A DNA stretch of 64,000 nucleotides from an uncultured Tissierellia bacterium (GCA_937923265.1 CALAJY010000023.1:26071-90070), one strand, 5' to 3'. Counted from the first letter of the stretch, positions 34,082 through 43,078 are shown. The notes: generated from the sequence alone by a model not told the origin. Translations and numbers: made by a program.

Positions 34082-35257
34082 TTACAAGTTTTTTTCATTT
34101 TTTTTATTTTCCTGACGCAGTTCCTGATCCATAAGTCCGAGAAGGACCGTACAAGCCAGAAGGGGACAGTTTTCTTCCGTTTTCCACCCATATGCCCGAA
34201 AAAGATCGTTGACGGGATCCATCTGCAACTTTTTCTCTAAAATGACCCGAAGCAGCCGGGAAAATTGCCGGTACTGGTCGGGCAGAAGGACCTTTTTCAA
34301 CCCCGGATCGGGATAGTGGAGAAGAAGCCCCAGGCTGGTCTCCTCGGTCCAGTCTCGATCGGAGGAAAAGGGCAAGAAGCGGGCGATTAACGAAGCGAAG
34401 CCTTCCAAGACAGAGGCTTCCAAGGTCGAGGGTGCCGAAAAACGGAGCGCTTCTTCTCGCCCAAGAGGCATCAATAGCTTCCGCAAAAAACCGGGAAGGG
34501 ACTCCATCGACTGCTTGTGCTCATAGGCCAGCTTGAGAAGCAGAAGGGGAAAAAGAAGGGCGTAAAAATCGCCGGTGAGGGAAAGATCGGTAAACTTTCC
34601 TTGCAACTGCCGCCATTGAAAGAGAAGCTGTTGGAGCGAAGACAGGGAGGAGAAGTCCCGGGAAGCCAAGAGCTTCTCCAACCGTTCGAGTCCTTGAAGC
34701 AACCAATACAGGTCCCGGTTCTTCAGCGCGGGAGAGACCCACAGGCTCCTCCCGCCAAAGCTGTGCGGTCGACAGAGCGGAAACAGAAGGCTGTAAAGAG
34801 CCATCCGGGAAAAGCGGCGGGGCCGAGAGCCCATAAAGCAATGCGTGAAGGCAAGATGATGGAGATCTTGCGCCTGTAAGCGGGGCTCCGGATGCACCGG
34901 GGCAATCGGGGTCTCCACCCGATCACTGTCCACAAAGGCAAAGGACCATGCGGGACCACAGAAGTGAAAGCGCTTCAAATTTAAGAGATAGGCATGCAGT
35001 TGCGGGCGGTCCAGAGCAATTTCCACAAAGAGGACCAGGCCCTCTCTTCCCCGCTTGGGCTGAAAAGAGAGGACGGGAAGACTGCGAAGTAGCTGAAACA
35101 GGCCCACCACCACCAGATAGGTGGCTTCGGGGGACCGGGTCCGGTCCTTTTCCGCAAGGGTCGAAAGGCGGAGGATGACCGAGGGGCTTTTATTCTCTTG
35201 CATCTTCGTCCGGAACGAAACACGCTCTGTGCGCTTTACGGTACAATCCGTCAACAT
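34082..35257 (-). CDS. Protein of unknown function at the end of the gltX-cysS-rlmB unit
   Basis: A protein of about 391 residues, rich in Leu, Arg and Phe, soluble, mainly helical in its second half (residues 170-390). I do not recognise a family; no nuclease, kinase or metal motif stands out. In many Bacillota the place beside rlmB is taken by mrnC or yacP, but neither is present here and this protein does not look like either. The start is uncertain: ATG at 35257 has only a weak GGAAAAAG before it, and a TTG at 35269 is also possible. It follows rlmB by less than 20 bases. Downstream are the tRNA genes. Confidence 0.6.
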   Translation of the reverse strand: MLTDCTVKRTERVSFRTKMQENKSPSVILRLSTLAEKDRTRSPEATYLVVVGLFQLLRSLPVLSFQPKRGREGLVLFVEIALDRPQLHAYLLNLKRFHFCGPAWSFAFVDSDRVETPIAPVHPEPRLQAQDLHHLAFTHCFMGSRPRRFSRMALYSLLFPLCRPHSFGGRSLWVSPALKNRDLYWLLQGLERLEKLLASRDFSSLSSLQQLLFQWRQLQGKFTDLSLTGDFYALLFPLLLLKLAYEHKQSMESLPGFLRKLLMPLGREEALRFSAPSTLEASVLEGFASLIARFLPFSSDRDWTEETSLGLLLHYPDPGLKKVLLPDQYRQFSRLLRVILEKKLQMDPVNDLFRAYGWKTEENCPLLACTVLLGLMDQELRQENKKNEKNL

Positions 35258-35275
35258 TTCTTTTTCCAAGAAGGC

Positions 35276-36016
35276 TTACTTCTTCCGCGTTCTTCCCCGC
35301 AGGACCTCATACATCAAGATCGAGGCCGAGGCGGAGGCGTTCAGGGAGTCCAGATGACCTTCCATGGGAATGGAGACGAGAACATCGCACTTCTCTCGGG
35401 TAAGTCGGTGAAGCCCCTCTCCCTCATTCCCGATGACCAGGCAGACGCCCCCACTGAAGTCCGTGTGCCAGAGGTCCTGCTTGACCTCGGCGGCCGCCCC
35501 ATAAACCCAAATATTCTCCTTCTTCAGCTCATCGATGGTCTGGTTGACGTTGTTAATCTTGGCAATCTTCACATAGGAGAGTGCCCCCGAGGAGGTCTTG
35601 TCCACGGTGGCGGAGACGGTTGCCGACCGGCGTCGGGGAAGAAGAATTCCATCCACCCCACAGCATTCCGCCGTTCGAATAATGGCTCCCAAATTATGGG
35701 GATCCGTGATTTCATCCAGGAGGACCAGGAAGGGCGCATGACCCGCGTCTTTGGCACTCCGGAGGATCTCCTCCACCGTGGAGTACTCATAGTCCTGAGC
35801 CAGAAGGCAGACCCCCTGGTGATTCCCGTGTTGGCTCATGGAGTCCAACCGCTCCCGATCCACTTCCACAATCACAATGTCCCGGTCTTTCGCCATGGAG
35901 ATGATTTTAAAAATCGAGCCCTTGCGGTCTCCCGCTTGGACATAGAGCTTATCCGCTTCTCCGCCCGCCTTCAAATATTCCAAGACGGAATTTCTACCGA
36001 AGAGATACTTTGCCAT
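35276..36016 (-). CDS. rlmB: SpoU/TrmH-family rRNA ribose methyltransferase, RlmB-like
   Basis: A 246-residue SPOUT methyltransferase. An N-terminal substrate domain (about 1-75, F-G-R-N-S-V-L-E-Y) precedes motif 1 D-P-H-N-L-G-A-I-I-R-T-A-E (about 104-116), motif 2 V-I-G-N-E-G-E-G and motif 3 I-P-M-x-G-x-x-x-S-L-N-A-S-A. RlmB methylates G2251 of 23S rRNA in E. coli. AGGAGG precedes the ATG, nine bases after cysS, in the usual Bacillota neighbourhood but without mrnC in between. Confidence 0.93.
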   Translation of the reverse strand: MAKYLFGRNSVLEYLKAGGEADKLYVQAGDRKGSIFKIISMAKDRDIVIVEVDRERLDSMSQHGNHQGVCLLAQDYEYSTVEEILRSAKDAGHAPFLVLLDEITDPHNLGAIIRTAECCGVDGILLPRRRSATVSATVDKTSSGALSYVKIAKINNVNQTIDELKKENIWVYGAAAEVKQDLWHTDFSGGVCLVIGNEGEGLHRLTREKCDVLVSIPMEGHLDSLNASASASILMYEVLRGRTRKK

Positions 36017-36025
36017 CGCTTCCTC

Positions 36026-37450
36026 CTACTTCTCTCGGGTCCAGGTTACCCCGGTTCGGGTATCCTTCAAAAGAATCCCCCGGTCCTTTAATTGATCACG
36101 AATCTCATCCGCTCTGCCATAGTTGCCGTCTTTTCTGGCTTGATTTCTCTCCTCGATGAGCTTCTCAATGTCCTCATCTAAAAGATCTGCGCCCGAAACG
36201 CGATCTTCCAAGCCCAGAACCTGCAGCAACTGGTCAAAGGTCTCTGCCACCTGCTTCACTAAGGGGAGTCCGCTTTCCTCATCCAGATCTGTGTTGGCAA
36301 TCCGAACAATCTCATAGAGAGCCGTCAGGGCATCCGCCGTGTTCAGGTCATCCTCCATGACCCGAATGAAGTCTTGCTTCTTCTCCTCGACTTTTTTAAG
36401 AATCGCCTCCTCCTCCGGGGTCATGGCATGATCCCGGTTGTGGTCCATGAGGCGGTTCAGGTTTTCTCTGCCGTTCATCAACCGCATATATCCGTTTTTG
36501 GTCTGTTCCATCACCTCATGGGAGAAGTTGATGGGCGAGCGATAGTGGGCGGAAAGCAACCACATGCGGACCAGAATCAGGTCATACTCCTTCTCAATAT
36601 CCTTGAGCATGAAGAAGTTACCCTTGGACTTGGACATCTTCTCATGACTTCCATCCTCCGAGGTCACGGTGATCATGGAGTTATGCATCCAGTAGCGGGC
36701 GAAGGTCTGGCCCGTGAGCGTCTCCGACTGGGCGATTTCATTCTCATGATGAGGGAATTCCAGATCGGAACCCCCCGCATGGATGTCAAGCGTCTCCCCC
36801 AAAAGGGTCTTGGACATGGTGGAGCATTCAATGTGCCAACCCGGCCGGCCCTTGCCCCAGGGACTGTCCCAAGCCGGTTCATCGGCTTCCTTCTGCTTTT
36901 TCCAAACTGCAAAGTCCAGGGGATTTCTCTTGTGCTCATTAATCTGAATCCGCGCTCCGGACTGCAGGTCTTCAATGTTCTTCCCGGACAGGCAGCCATA
37001 ATTATGGGCCTTGGAAACATCGAAATAAACCGCATCCTCCGCATCATAGGCGGCTCCCTTGTCGACCAGGCCCTGGACAAAGTCGATGATTTCTTGGATC
37101 ATCTCCGTCGCCCGGGGGTGGATGGTCTCCTCTTCCAGAAGATTCAGCCCCGCGGCCTGCTCTTTAAAGGCCTGGATATAGCGGTTGGAGATCTCGTTGA
37201 AATCCACCCCCTGTTCCCGGGCCCGATTGATGATCTTGTCGTCGATGTCGGTGAAATTCACCACATATTTCACCTCGTACCCTCTCCAAAGGAGGTAGCG
37301 GTGAAAGGTATCAAAAACCACCAAGGGACGGGCATTGCCGATGTGAATGTAGTCGTAGACGGTGGGCCCGCACACATACATCCGGACCTTTCCTTCCTCT
37401 TGGGGCACAAAGGCTTCTTTTTGTCTGGTCAGTGTATTATAAATTTTCAT
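36026..37450 (-). CDS. cysS: Cysteinyl-tRNA synthetase
   Basis: A 474-residue class I synthetase with the HIGH-like H-I-G-N at about 36-39, zinc-binding Cys28 (V-C-G-P-T-V-Y-D) and downstream Cys/His ligands (H-I-E-C-S-T-M), and K-M-S-K-S at about 270. It charges tRNA-Cys. AAGGA precedes the ATG; 12 bases separate it from gltX. Length is normal for the family. Confidence 0.98.
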   Translation of the reverse strand: MKIYNTLTRQKEAFVPQEEGKVRMYVCGPTVYDYIHIGNARPLVVFDTFHRYLLWRGYEVKYVVNFTDIDDKIINRAREQGVDFNEISNRYIQAFKEQAAGLNLLEEETIHPRATEMIQEIIDFVQGLVDKGAAYDAEDAVYFDVSKAHNYGCLSGKNIEDLQSGARIQINEHKRNPLDFAVWKKQKEADEPAWDSPWGKGRPGWHIECSTMSKTLLGETLDIHAGGSDLEFPHHENEIAQSETLTGQTFARYWMHNSMITVTSEDGSHEKMSKSKGNFFMLKDIEKEYDLILVRMWLLSAHYRSPINFSHEVMEQTKNGYMRLMNGRENLNRLMDHNRDHAMTPEEEAILKKVEEKKQDFIRVMEDDLNTADALTALYEIVRIANTDLDEESGLPLVKQVAETFDQLLQVLGLEDRVSGADLLDEDIEKLIEERNQARKDGNYGRADEIRDQLKDRGILLKDTRTGVTWTREK

Positions 37451-37462
37451 GGGATTCCTTCT

Positions 37463-38947
37463 CTATTTCTCTATTTCTTTTTCCACACGGTCCAGCCGGT
37501 GTAAAAGTTCCTCTTTTCCCAGGATTAAGAGGGTGTTGCCAAAGTCCGGCCCTGAGGTTTCTCCAACCACGGCAGCGCGAATGGGAAACCACAGTTTTTT
37601 TCCTTTGATCCCGGTTTCGTTTTGAATCTCCTTGACTACACCATTGGCAAAATCGGGGGTGAGTTCCTCCACGTTCGCTAGCTTTTCATGGAACAGGGCC
37701 ACCAGTTGCTTGCCCTCCTCCGTGTTCAAGGCTTCCACCGCCTCGTCCGAATACTTCAGCCGGTCGGCGGAAACAAAGAGGTGTTGGGTCATCTCCGGCA
37801 CCTGGTCGAAATGTTCGATGCGGTTCTGGTAGGTTTCCGTGAGCAGGCGCAGCTTCTCTTCGGGATAGTCCCTGGTGATGAGTCCCGCATGGAGAAGGTA
37901 GGCCCTGATGTATTCCATGGCCTCCTCCACCGGCATCTTCTTGATGTATTCCTGGTTCATCCAGTTGAGTTTCTTGACGTCGAAGATTCCCCCATTATTG
38001 GAGACCCGATCAAAGTCAAACTCCCGGATCATCTCCTCCATGGACATGATCTCCCGGTTGGACTTGGGCGACCAGCCAAGCAGGGCGATGTAGTTGAGAA
38101 TCGCTTCTTTCAGATAGCCTCGTTGAATAAAGAGACCCACACTCACATCTCCATTCCGCTTGGAGAGCTTCTTATGATCCTCGCCCAAAACGGTGGGAAG
38201 GTGGACATACTCCGGCATCTGCCAGCCAAAGCATTGATAGAGGAAGACATGCTTGGGGGTGGAGGAAATCCACTCCTCTCCCCGGACCACATGGGTCACG
38301 CCCATCAGGTGGTCATCGATCACCACCGCAAAGTGGTAGGTGGGAAAGCCATCGGATTTGATGATCACCTGGTCATCCATCTCTGAGGTATTAATTGTGA
38401 TATCCCCCTTAATCCGATCATGGAAGGTGATGTCCGTGTTTTCCGGAAGCTTCATCCGAACAACGTAGTCTTCTCCGTTGCGAATTCGCTCTTTTGCTTC
38501 CTCGAGGGAGATGTCCCGACAGTGACCGTCATAGCGGGGAGTCTCCCCCTTCGCCTTCTGCTCTTCGCGCACCCGGTCCAGGCGTTCCTTGGAGCAGAAG
38601 CAGTAATAGGCCTTTCCTTCCTGAATCAGCTGCTCCGCATACTTATTGTAGATTCCCTTTTCGACGCGCTGCGACTGAATATAGGGACCATGCTCCCCCT
38701 CGATGACAAGCCCGTCCTCGGTATAGCGAGGTCCCTCATCATATTCCAGCCCTGCCCAATGAAGAATATCCAGTAAATTCTCCAAGGCATCCTCGACGTA
38801 GCGGGTCCGATCCGTATCTTCAATCCGAAGGATAAACTTTCCTCCTTGATGGCGTGCGTATAGATAATTAAATAATGCCGTCCTCAGGCCACCGATATGC
38901 AAGTATCCTGTGGGGCTGGGCGCAAAACGTAGGGTTACCTCAGACAT
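37463..38947 (-). CDS. gltX: Glutamyl-tRNA synthetase
   Basis: A 494-residue class I synthetase with F-A-P-S-P-T-G-Y-L-H-I-G-G near the start (HIGH motif H-I-G-G) and K-L-S-K-R at about 247-251 as the KMSKS equivalent. In Bacillota lacking GlnRS it usually also charges tRNA-Gln for later amidation. AAGGAGG precedes the ATG. It is the first gene of the unit gltX-cysS-rlmB-unknown. The leader is short (under 60 bases), so no T-box fits. Confidence 0.98.
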   Translation of the reverse strand: MSEVTLRFAPSPTGYLHIGGLRTALFNYLYARHQGGKFILRIEDTDRTRYVEDALENLLDILHWAGLEYDEGPRYTEDGLVIEGEHGPYIQSQRVEKGIYNKYAEQLIQEGKAYYCFCSKERLDRVREEQKAKGETPRYDGHCRDISLEEAKERIRNGEDYVVRMKLPENTDITFHDRIKGDITINTSEMDDQVIIKSDGFPTYHFAVVIDDHLMGVTHVVRGEEWISSTPKHVFLYQCFGWQMPEYVHLPTVLGEDHKKLSKRNGDVSVGLFIQRGYLKEAILNYIALLGWSPKSNREIMSMEEMIREFDFDRVSNNGGIFDVKKLNWMNQEYIKKMPVEEAMEYIRAYLLHAGLITRDYPEEKLRLLTETYQNRIEHFDQVPEMTQHLFVSADRLKYSDEAVEALNTEEGKQLVALFHEKLANVEELTPDFANGVVKEIQNETGIKGKKLWFPIRAAVVGETSGPDFGNTLLILGKEELLHRLDRVEKEIEK

Positions 38948-38998
38948 GATTCCTCCTTAAAATCAATCAATGATTTTTCTTGTCTCTTTTATGCTCTC

Positions 38999-39004
38999 AT
39001 GATA
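38999..39004 (-). promoter_or_regulatory. Candidate promoter of gltX
   Basis: TATCAT on the minus strand preceded by TGT gives an extended -10; the -35 is poor. It would start the transcript about 45 bases before the gltX ATG. Confidence 0.4.
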
Positions 39005-39063
39005 ACACAATGCCCCCTCCGATTTGAAAGCCCTGCCATCTTTTCCCTGTCCTCCATATTATC

Positions 39064-39091
39064 TTCACAAGCCTTACCTAGACTGTAATAA
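39064..39091 (+). promoter_or_regulatory. Candidate promoter of the LiaF-like gene
   Basis: TTCACA (39064-39069) with TAATAA 16 bases downstream (39086-39091), about 30 bases before the GTG start. The -10 is weak. Confidence 0.35.
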
Positions 39092-39121
39092 GATAAGAAC
39101 TCTTAGAAGGGAGATTCAATC

Positions 39122-39829
39122 GTGATTATCGGACTATTTTTCTTTTGCTTGGGCGCCCTGCTGATTGCGGCCCAACTGTTTCACTGGAGCTTTTGGTATC
39201 TCTTTTCACAATATTGGCCCTGCTTCTTCATTCTCTGGGGTCTGATTCGTCTGCTTCGCAGAAGAACCTCCCGGCTCCTCTCTTGGACGATGATCGGGGT
39301 CGGCCTGGTCTTGGAAGGCTATATTTTAGAGGTCTTCCAGGGCGAACTGGGAGGATTGATTATCGGCGTCCTCTTCCTGATCATAGGGGCAAAGATCATG
39401 CTGGAAACCGGAAAATATCACCGGAGAAAGAAGAGAGAAGAGGATGCCCAGGTTTTCCACTCGGCATCGACAAGCACCGGAAAGCCAACCAACTCCCCCT
39501 TCATCGAGCAGGATGAACTCGATGATCGCTTTCTTTTTACCAATGACCGCCGCATCTACCGGTCCGACACCTTTTCCGGCGGTCGGGTCGAAGTGGACTT
39601 CGCCCAGGTTTGCATCGATCTGAAGAATGTGATCTCCCTGGAGCGGGAGGTACACATGGAGTGTTCCGTGAACTTCGGAGAGTTGATCCTGGAGGTTCCT
39701 AGGGATTGGCACGTCATCGTCAACGGTAAACACTACTACGCCCAGGATGAGATGGATGGGGATCGAGTTCCCACAGCCACACTTTTGGTCGACAGCCGGG
39801 TCTTGGTAGGAAATTTAAAGATCGTCTGA
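39122..39829 (+). CDS. LiaF-like membrane protein
   Basis: A 235-residue protein with GTG start (GAAGGGAG nine bases upstream). Four short membrane helices occupy residues 1-95 in two hairpins (W-P-C-F-F-I-L-W-G-L and G-G-L-I-I-G-V-L-F-L-I-I-G), the layout of the LiaF/DUF5668 transmembrane module. The C-terminal half (about 135-235) is a beta-rich domain (R-I-Y-R-S-D-T-F-S-G-G, then G-E-L-I-L-E-V-P) resembling the cell-envelope-stress LiaF C-terminal domain. LiaF normally works with a LiaRS two-component system, but none is encoded beside it here. Confidence 0.7.
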   Translation: MIIGLFFFCLGALLIAAQLFHWSFWYLFSQYWPCFFILWGLIRLLRRRTSRLLSWTMIGVGLVLEGYILEVFQGELGGLIIGVLFLIIGAKIMLETGKYHRRKKREEDAQVFHSASTSTGKPTNSPFIEQDELDDRFLFTNDRRIYRSDTFSGGRVEVDFAQVCIDLKNVISLEREVHMECSVNFGELILEVPRDWHVIVNGKHYYAQDEMDGDRVPTATLLVDSRVLVGNLKIV

Positions 39830-39850
39830 TTTTGAACAAGAAGGAATGAA

Positions 39851-39885
39851 AAAGCCCTCCTCTGTCAGCGACAGAGGAGGGCTTT
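39851..39885. terminator. Bidirectional terminator
   Basis: A perfect 16-bp stem (39851-39866 with 39870-39885) with AGC loop, A-run on the left and T-run on the right, lies between the convergent LiaF-like and cdaR genes and can serve both. Confidence 0.92.
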
Positions 39886-39954
39886 TTGGAAGACCTCGAA
39901 ACACAACACGCTCCATCTTCCGTAAACTCCTGCGGGTGCAGGTGCCTTCTTAGT

Positions 39955-41181
39955 TCAGTTACTCTCTCCCTGCTTTTTCGTGATGAGCACGATGGGAGCT
40001 TCGGGAACAACGGTTCCTACGCTGATTCCTTCCGGTGCCTGGATTTGCACGCCGGCCTCCTGTCTTCCCTCATCTTTCCCCACCAGGGAAGCCGTGGCAG
40101 TTAATGCCTTTGCGTCAACATTCGCCAGGTCCGTGGGAAACCCGTGCAGCGTGACCTTTAAAATCGTATCCGCTTTTTCCCACTGAGCCGCAAGGCCTTC
40201 CGCCAGTCCCTTAAATTCAACCTGGCTGAGGGGAAGGTCGAAGGTCTTGTCTTCCGGGGTTTCCGTTCGAATATCGAGTTTCACTTTTCGAACATCTTCC
40301 ACCGGCTGAATCCCCTCCGGAAAAATGAGCGATACACTGCGCTGTTCGCTGCCTGTGATCGTGGACCGATCCACATTTTCCGTGCTCAAAGATGTCACAG
40401 CGTCAATCTGCCTGCTCTTTCCCTTGATTAATAATTTTGCGGGAAGGGCCTGGACCTGCTGCAAGCGGGTGTCTTCCTTGGCATTTCCCACCAATCTCAC
40501 GGTAACCGGAACCTCTTTTTGCTTGAGCACCGAAATGGACACATTCGCGGAAGAAATGCTCATCTTCACGCCGTCCACTTCCGCCCCTTTCTGATTGACC
40601 GGCGTAAGCTTCACATTGCTCGAGCTATCTTCGCTCATCCCTGAAACATCAATGCTCGCCCGTAAATGATGAACCTGATTCACCTTGGATCGCGCCCCCG
40701 TAATGGTCACGGACTGCGGCGTTGGCGTGACGCTCTCCAGAATAAAATTATCTCCCACCGTGCCCTGATCATCCACCAGGACCGAAACCGACCGAGTGAT
40801 TATCTTCTCGACCTTTATGGAAATCTGCGTATTCATGGTCTTGCTTAAAATCAGATCCCCGGGCACTTTCACCCGGGCGGTGACAATCTGCTGGCCTTCG
40901 CCCAGCTCTCTTGCATCCACGACCGCATGAAGGTTTTCCGGGCGAACCGTCCCCAGGGCATTTCGCTTCCCGGTAAAAGAGGCCGAGACCTTGGCCGGAT
41001 TCATCTCCACCACTTCATAGTTCTCCCGGTTGAGAACCTCCTGGTTGATAATCTCCACAGGGATATCGGAGAAGGTCACCGTCTGCGTGGGGTTCACCCC
41101 GGCGGAGATATAACTCCAAAGGAAAAAGCCGATCAGGAGGGAGGTCAGCTTCCACTGCCAATTATGCTTTAGTCGTTTCAT
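39955..41181 (-). CDS. cdaR: CdaR (YbbR-domain regulator of CdaA)
   Basis: A 408-residue protein with an N-terminal membrane helix (about 9-27, W-K-L-T-S-L-L-I-G-F-F-L-W) and four extracellular YbbR domains of about 85-95 residues each. CdaR binds and controls the c-di-AMP synthase CdaA. The ATG at 41181 is chosen because AGGAGG lies six bases before it; it overlaps the end of cdaA by 20 bases. In most Bacillota glmM follows, but here the unit ends at a terminator. Confidence 0.9.
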   Translation of the reverse strand: MKRLKHNWQWKLTSLLIGFFLWSYISAGVNPTQTVTFSDIPVEIINQEVLNRENYEVVEMNPAKVSASFTGKRNALGTVRPENLHAVVDARELGEGQQIVTARVKVPGDLILSKTMNTQISIKVEKIITRSVSVLVDDQGTVGDNFILESVTPTPQSVTITGARSKVNQVHHLRASIDVSGMSEDSSSNVKLTPVNQKGAEVDGVKMSISSANVSISVLKQKEVPVTVRLVGNAKEDTRLQQVQALPAKLLIKGKSRQIDAVTSLSTENVDRSTITGSEQRSVSLIFPEGIQPVEDVRKVKLDIRTETPEDKTFDLPLSQVEFKGLAEGLAAQWEKADTILKVTLHGFPTDLANVDAKALTATASLVGKDEGRQEAGVQIQAPEGISVGTVVPEAPIVLITKKQGESN

Positions 41182-42091
41182 CGGACTCCTCCTTTTTCGT
41201 TTGACTTGCGGCGACTTCCTCTTTTTTGATTTCCTTGTCTGCCGGTTGGTTGGCATCCGCCTGCCCCGCATCTCCGGTCAATAATCCCAGGAAACGGTTA
41301 TAACGAGGCTCCCGATGGTAGAAATTCGTGAGCACCTCTCGGAGCGTGCTCTCATCCATCCTTCGGGCAATCTTTCCGTTCCGGCAAACCGAGATGACCC
41401 CGGTCTCTTCGGACACGACAACGATGAGGGCATCCGACCGCTCGCTGATTCCCAAAGCCGCCCGATGGCGTGTTCCCAGCTCCCGGCTCAAGCCCATGTT
41501 TTCCGTCAAGGGGAGAAAGGCTCCTGCCGCCCTAACCTTATCCTCTTTAATCACCACCGCCCCATCATGAAGGGGGGTATTGGGGATGAAAATATTGATG
41601 AGAAGTTCCGAGGAAACAAGCCCCTCAATGGCCGATCCCGTTTCCACAATCTCATTGAGACCCGTATCCCCTTCCAAAACGATCAAAGCACCGATCTTCT
41701 GTCGGGACAGGGATAGGGATGCTCGGACTATCTCGTCCACCTGATGAAAATTCTTGTCTTCATCATTGTTCACGAAAGAGAGCAACCAGCCCTGCGACCG
41801 ACCCAGTCGTTCAAAGGCCCGGCGAAGCTCCGGTTGAAAGACGACAATAACCAGAATCATTCCCACGGTCAACAGGTTACTCAATAACCAGTTTACGGTG
41901 TACAGGTCCAGCCAATCCGAAAGTTGAGCTAAGATTAAAATCGCAATGAATCCCTTGATTAATTGCTCGGCTCTTGTTTCCTTCACAAGCAGGATCACGT
42001 AATAAACGATGACGGCAATCACCAGAATATCAATGAGATCGGTAACCCGGAAGGTGGAAACCAATTGATGTAGTGTCTGAAAAAAGCCCAT
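41162..42091 (-). CDS. cdaA: Diadenylate cyclase CdaA
   Basis: A 309-residue c-di-AMP synthase. Three N-terminal membrane helices (about 17-38, 45-60, 65-85) precede the DAC domain with the catalytic motifs L-H-D-G-A (near 170) and R-H-R-A-A-L-G (near 205). A Lys/Glu/Gln-rich tail of about 40 residues after residue 270 is longer than usual. c-di-AMP controls potassium, osmolyte and wall balance. GGGAGG precedes the ATG. Confidence 0.97.
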   Translation of the reverse strand: MGFFQTLHQLVSTFRVTDLIDILVIAVIVYYVILLVKETRAEQLIKGFIAILILAQLSDWLDLYTVNWLLSNLLTVGMILVIVVFQPELRRAFERLGRSQGWLLSFVNNDEDKNFHQVDEIVRASLSLSRQKIGALIVLEGDTGLNEIVETGSAIEGLVSSELLINIFIPNTPLHDGAVVIKEDKVRAAGAFLPLTENMGLSRELGTRHRAALGISERSDALIVVVSEETGVISVCRNGKIARRMDESTLREVLTNFYHREPRYNRFLGLLTGDAGQADANQPADKEIKKEEVAASQTKKEESDETTKA

Positions 42092-42165
42092 AGTATCCTC
42101 CCATTTTCTCTTCTAATCATACCACATTGAGGGAACGGTCCCTTTTGCTTTTCCGGTTCACAAAA

Positions 42166-42193
42166 AAATCGCAGCAGAAAACTGCTGCGATTT
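42166..42193 (-). terminator. Terminator after the HPr-like gene
   Basis: A perfect 12-bp stem (42166-42177 with 42182-42193) with AAAA loop and a run of T on the minus strand, 18 bases after the stop codon. Confidence 0.93.
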
Positions 42194-42211
42194 CTTAGCT
42201 TATTATAAGGG

Positions 42212-42478
42212 TTAATAATGATAGATATCTTTTGTTAAAAAATCCATTACCCCGTCCATGGCAGCCTTCTCATCCTCGCCTTCCACGCGAATGACCAGGG
42301 AACAGCCCTGAGAGGCTCCCATGCTGAGAACACTCATAATGGACTTGGCATTATAGGTTTTCTCCTCCTTTTCCAGATAAATATCGGAAACGAAAGAGGT
42401 CGTTCTCTGGACGAAATTGGAAGCGGCACGTGCCCGTAAGCCCTCCTGATTTTTTAATACGATGTCTTTTTCAATCAT
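42212..42478 (-). CDS. HPr-like protein lacking the phosphoryl-accepting His (Arg15), Ser46 kept
   Basis: An 88-residue HPr-fold protein. From the ATG at 42478 (GGAGG six bases upstream; a GTG two codons earlier overlaps that site) the numbering equals that of B. subtilis HPr: position 15 is Arg (codon CGG) in G-L-R-A-R, position 17 Arg is kept, position 18 is Ala, and Ser46 lies in A-K-S-I-M. HPr needs His15 to carry phosphate in the PTS, so this protein cannot do so; with Ser46 kept it resembles Crh (Gln15), which only acts as an HPrK-regulated signal. It lies 54 bases behind the rubrerythrin gene with no terminator between, so it is likely co-transcribed. Confidence 0.88.
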   Translation of the reverse strand: MIEKDIVLKNQEGLRARAASNFVQRTTSFVSDIYLEKEEKTYNAKSIMSVLSMGASQGCSLVIRVEGEDEKAAMDGVMDFLTKDIYHY

Positions 42479-42532
42479 TACCACCCTCCCAACCAGCCCG
42501 GGCCATGCTACATGGCACCGCTGATCTTACGA

Positions 42533-43078
42533 TTAGTATTTAATAAATTTGGAAGAATCGGTCCCACAAATGGGGCATTTTCCCTCAGCCGATAGGGCAA
42601 CAAACCCACAAACGGGACAGAGATAAATCGCATCTTCCACTTCCAAATCCTTGCCGGCATCTACCGCATCCTTGGCCTTGCCAAACATCTTTGCATGGAC
42701 TTTTTCTGCTTCCACAGCAAATTTCATGGCTTTTACCGCCGCCTTTTCTTCCTGTTCCTCTGCAATCATAATATAGGAGGGATACATCTCCGTATATTCA
42801 AACACTTCGCCATTAATGGCGCCCTGCAGATTCTCCGATGTCGTTCCGATGCCAAATCCGGCTCTGCTTGTTACATCAAAGTCTCCGCTCACATCTTTCA
42901 AGGCGTTGAAATGAAGCTCTGCGTGTACCCGTTCCGCATCTGCGGTTGCATCAAATAAACGGCTTACGTTCGGAAATCCTTCCTTTTTTGCACATTTTCC
43001 CCAAATGTTGTAACGGTTTCTTGCCTGGGATTCTCCACCGAAGGCGGAACGAAGATTCGCCTGTGTCATCTGTTTCAT
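42533..43078 (-). CDS. rbr: Rubrerythrin
   Basis: A 181-residue rubrerythrin: N-terminal four-helix diiron domain with E-S-Q-A-R-N-R-Y, E-R-V-H and E-E-Q-E-E-K-A-A and E-A-E-K-V-H ligands, then a rubredoxin domain with C-P-V-C and C-P-I-C (residues about 155-175). It reduces hydrogen peroxide in the cytoplasm of anaerobes. AGGAGG precedes the ATG. It has its own promoter and a structured leader. Confidence 0.97.
   Translation of the reverse strand: MKQMTQANLRSAFGGESQARNRYNIWGKCAKKEGFPNVSRLFDATADAERVHAELHFNALKDVSGDFDVTSRAGFGIGTTSENLQGAINGEVFEYTEMYPSYIMIAEEQEEKAAVKAMKFAVEAEKVHAKMFGKAKDAVDAGKDLEVEDAIYLCPVCGFVALSAEGKCPICGTDSSKFIKY

Noticed and set aside
36374..37504. Long plus-strand open frame opposite cysS (and 35198-36091 opposite rlmB)
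   Set aside because: Both are mirror frames of well-supported synthetase and methyltransferase genes, without ribosome sites.
38948..39121. T-box riboswitch upstream of gltX
   Set aside because: The likely leader is under 60 bases, and no specifier loop, T-box sequence or terminator pair is seen.
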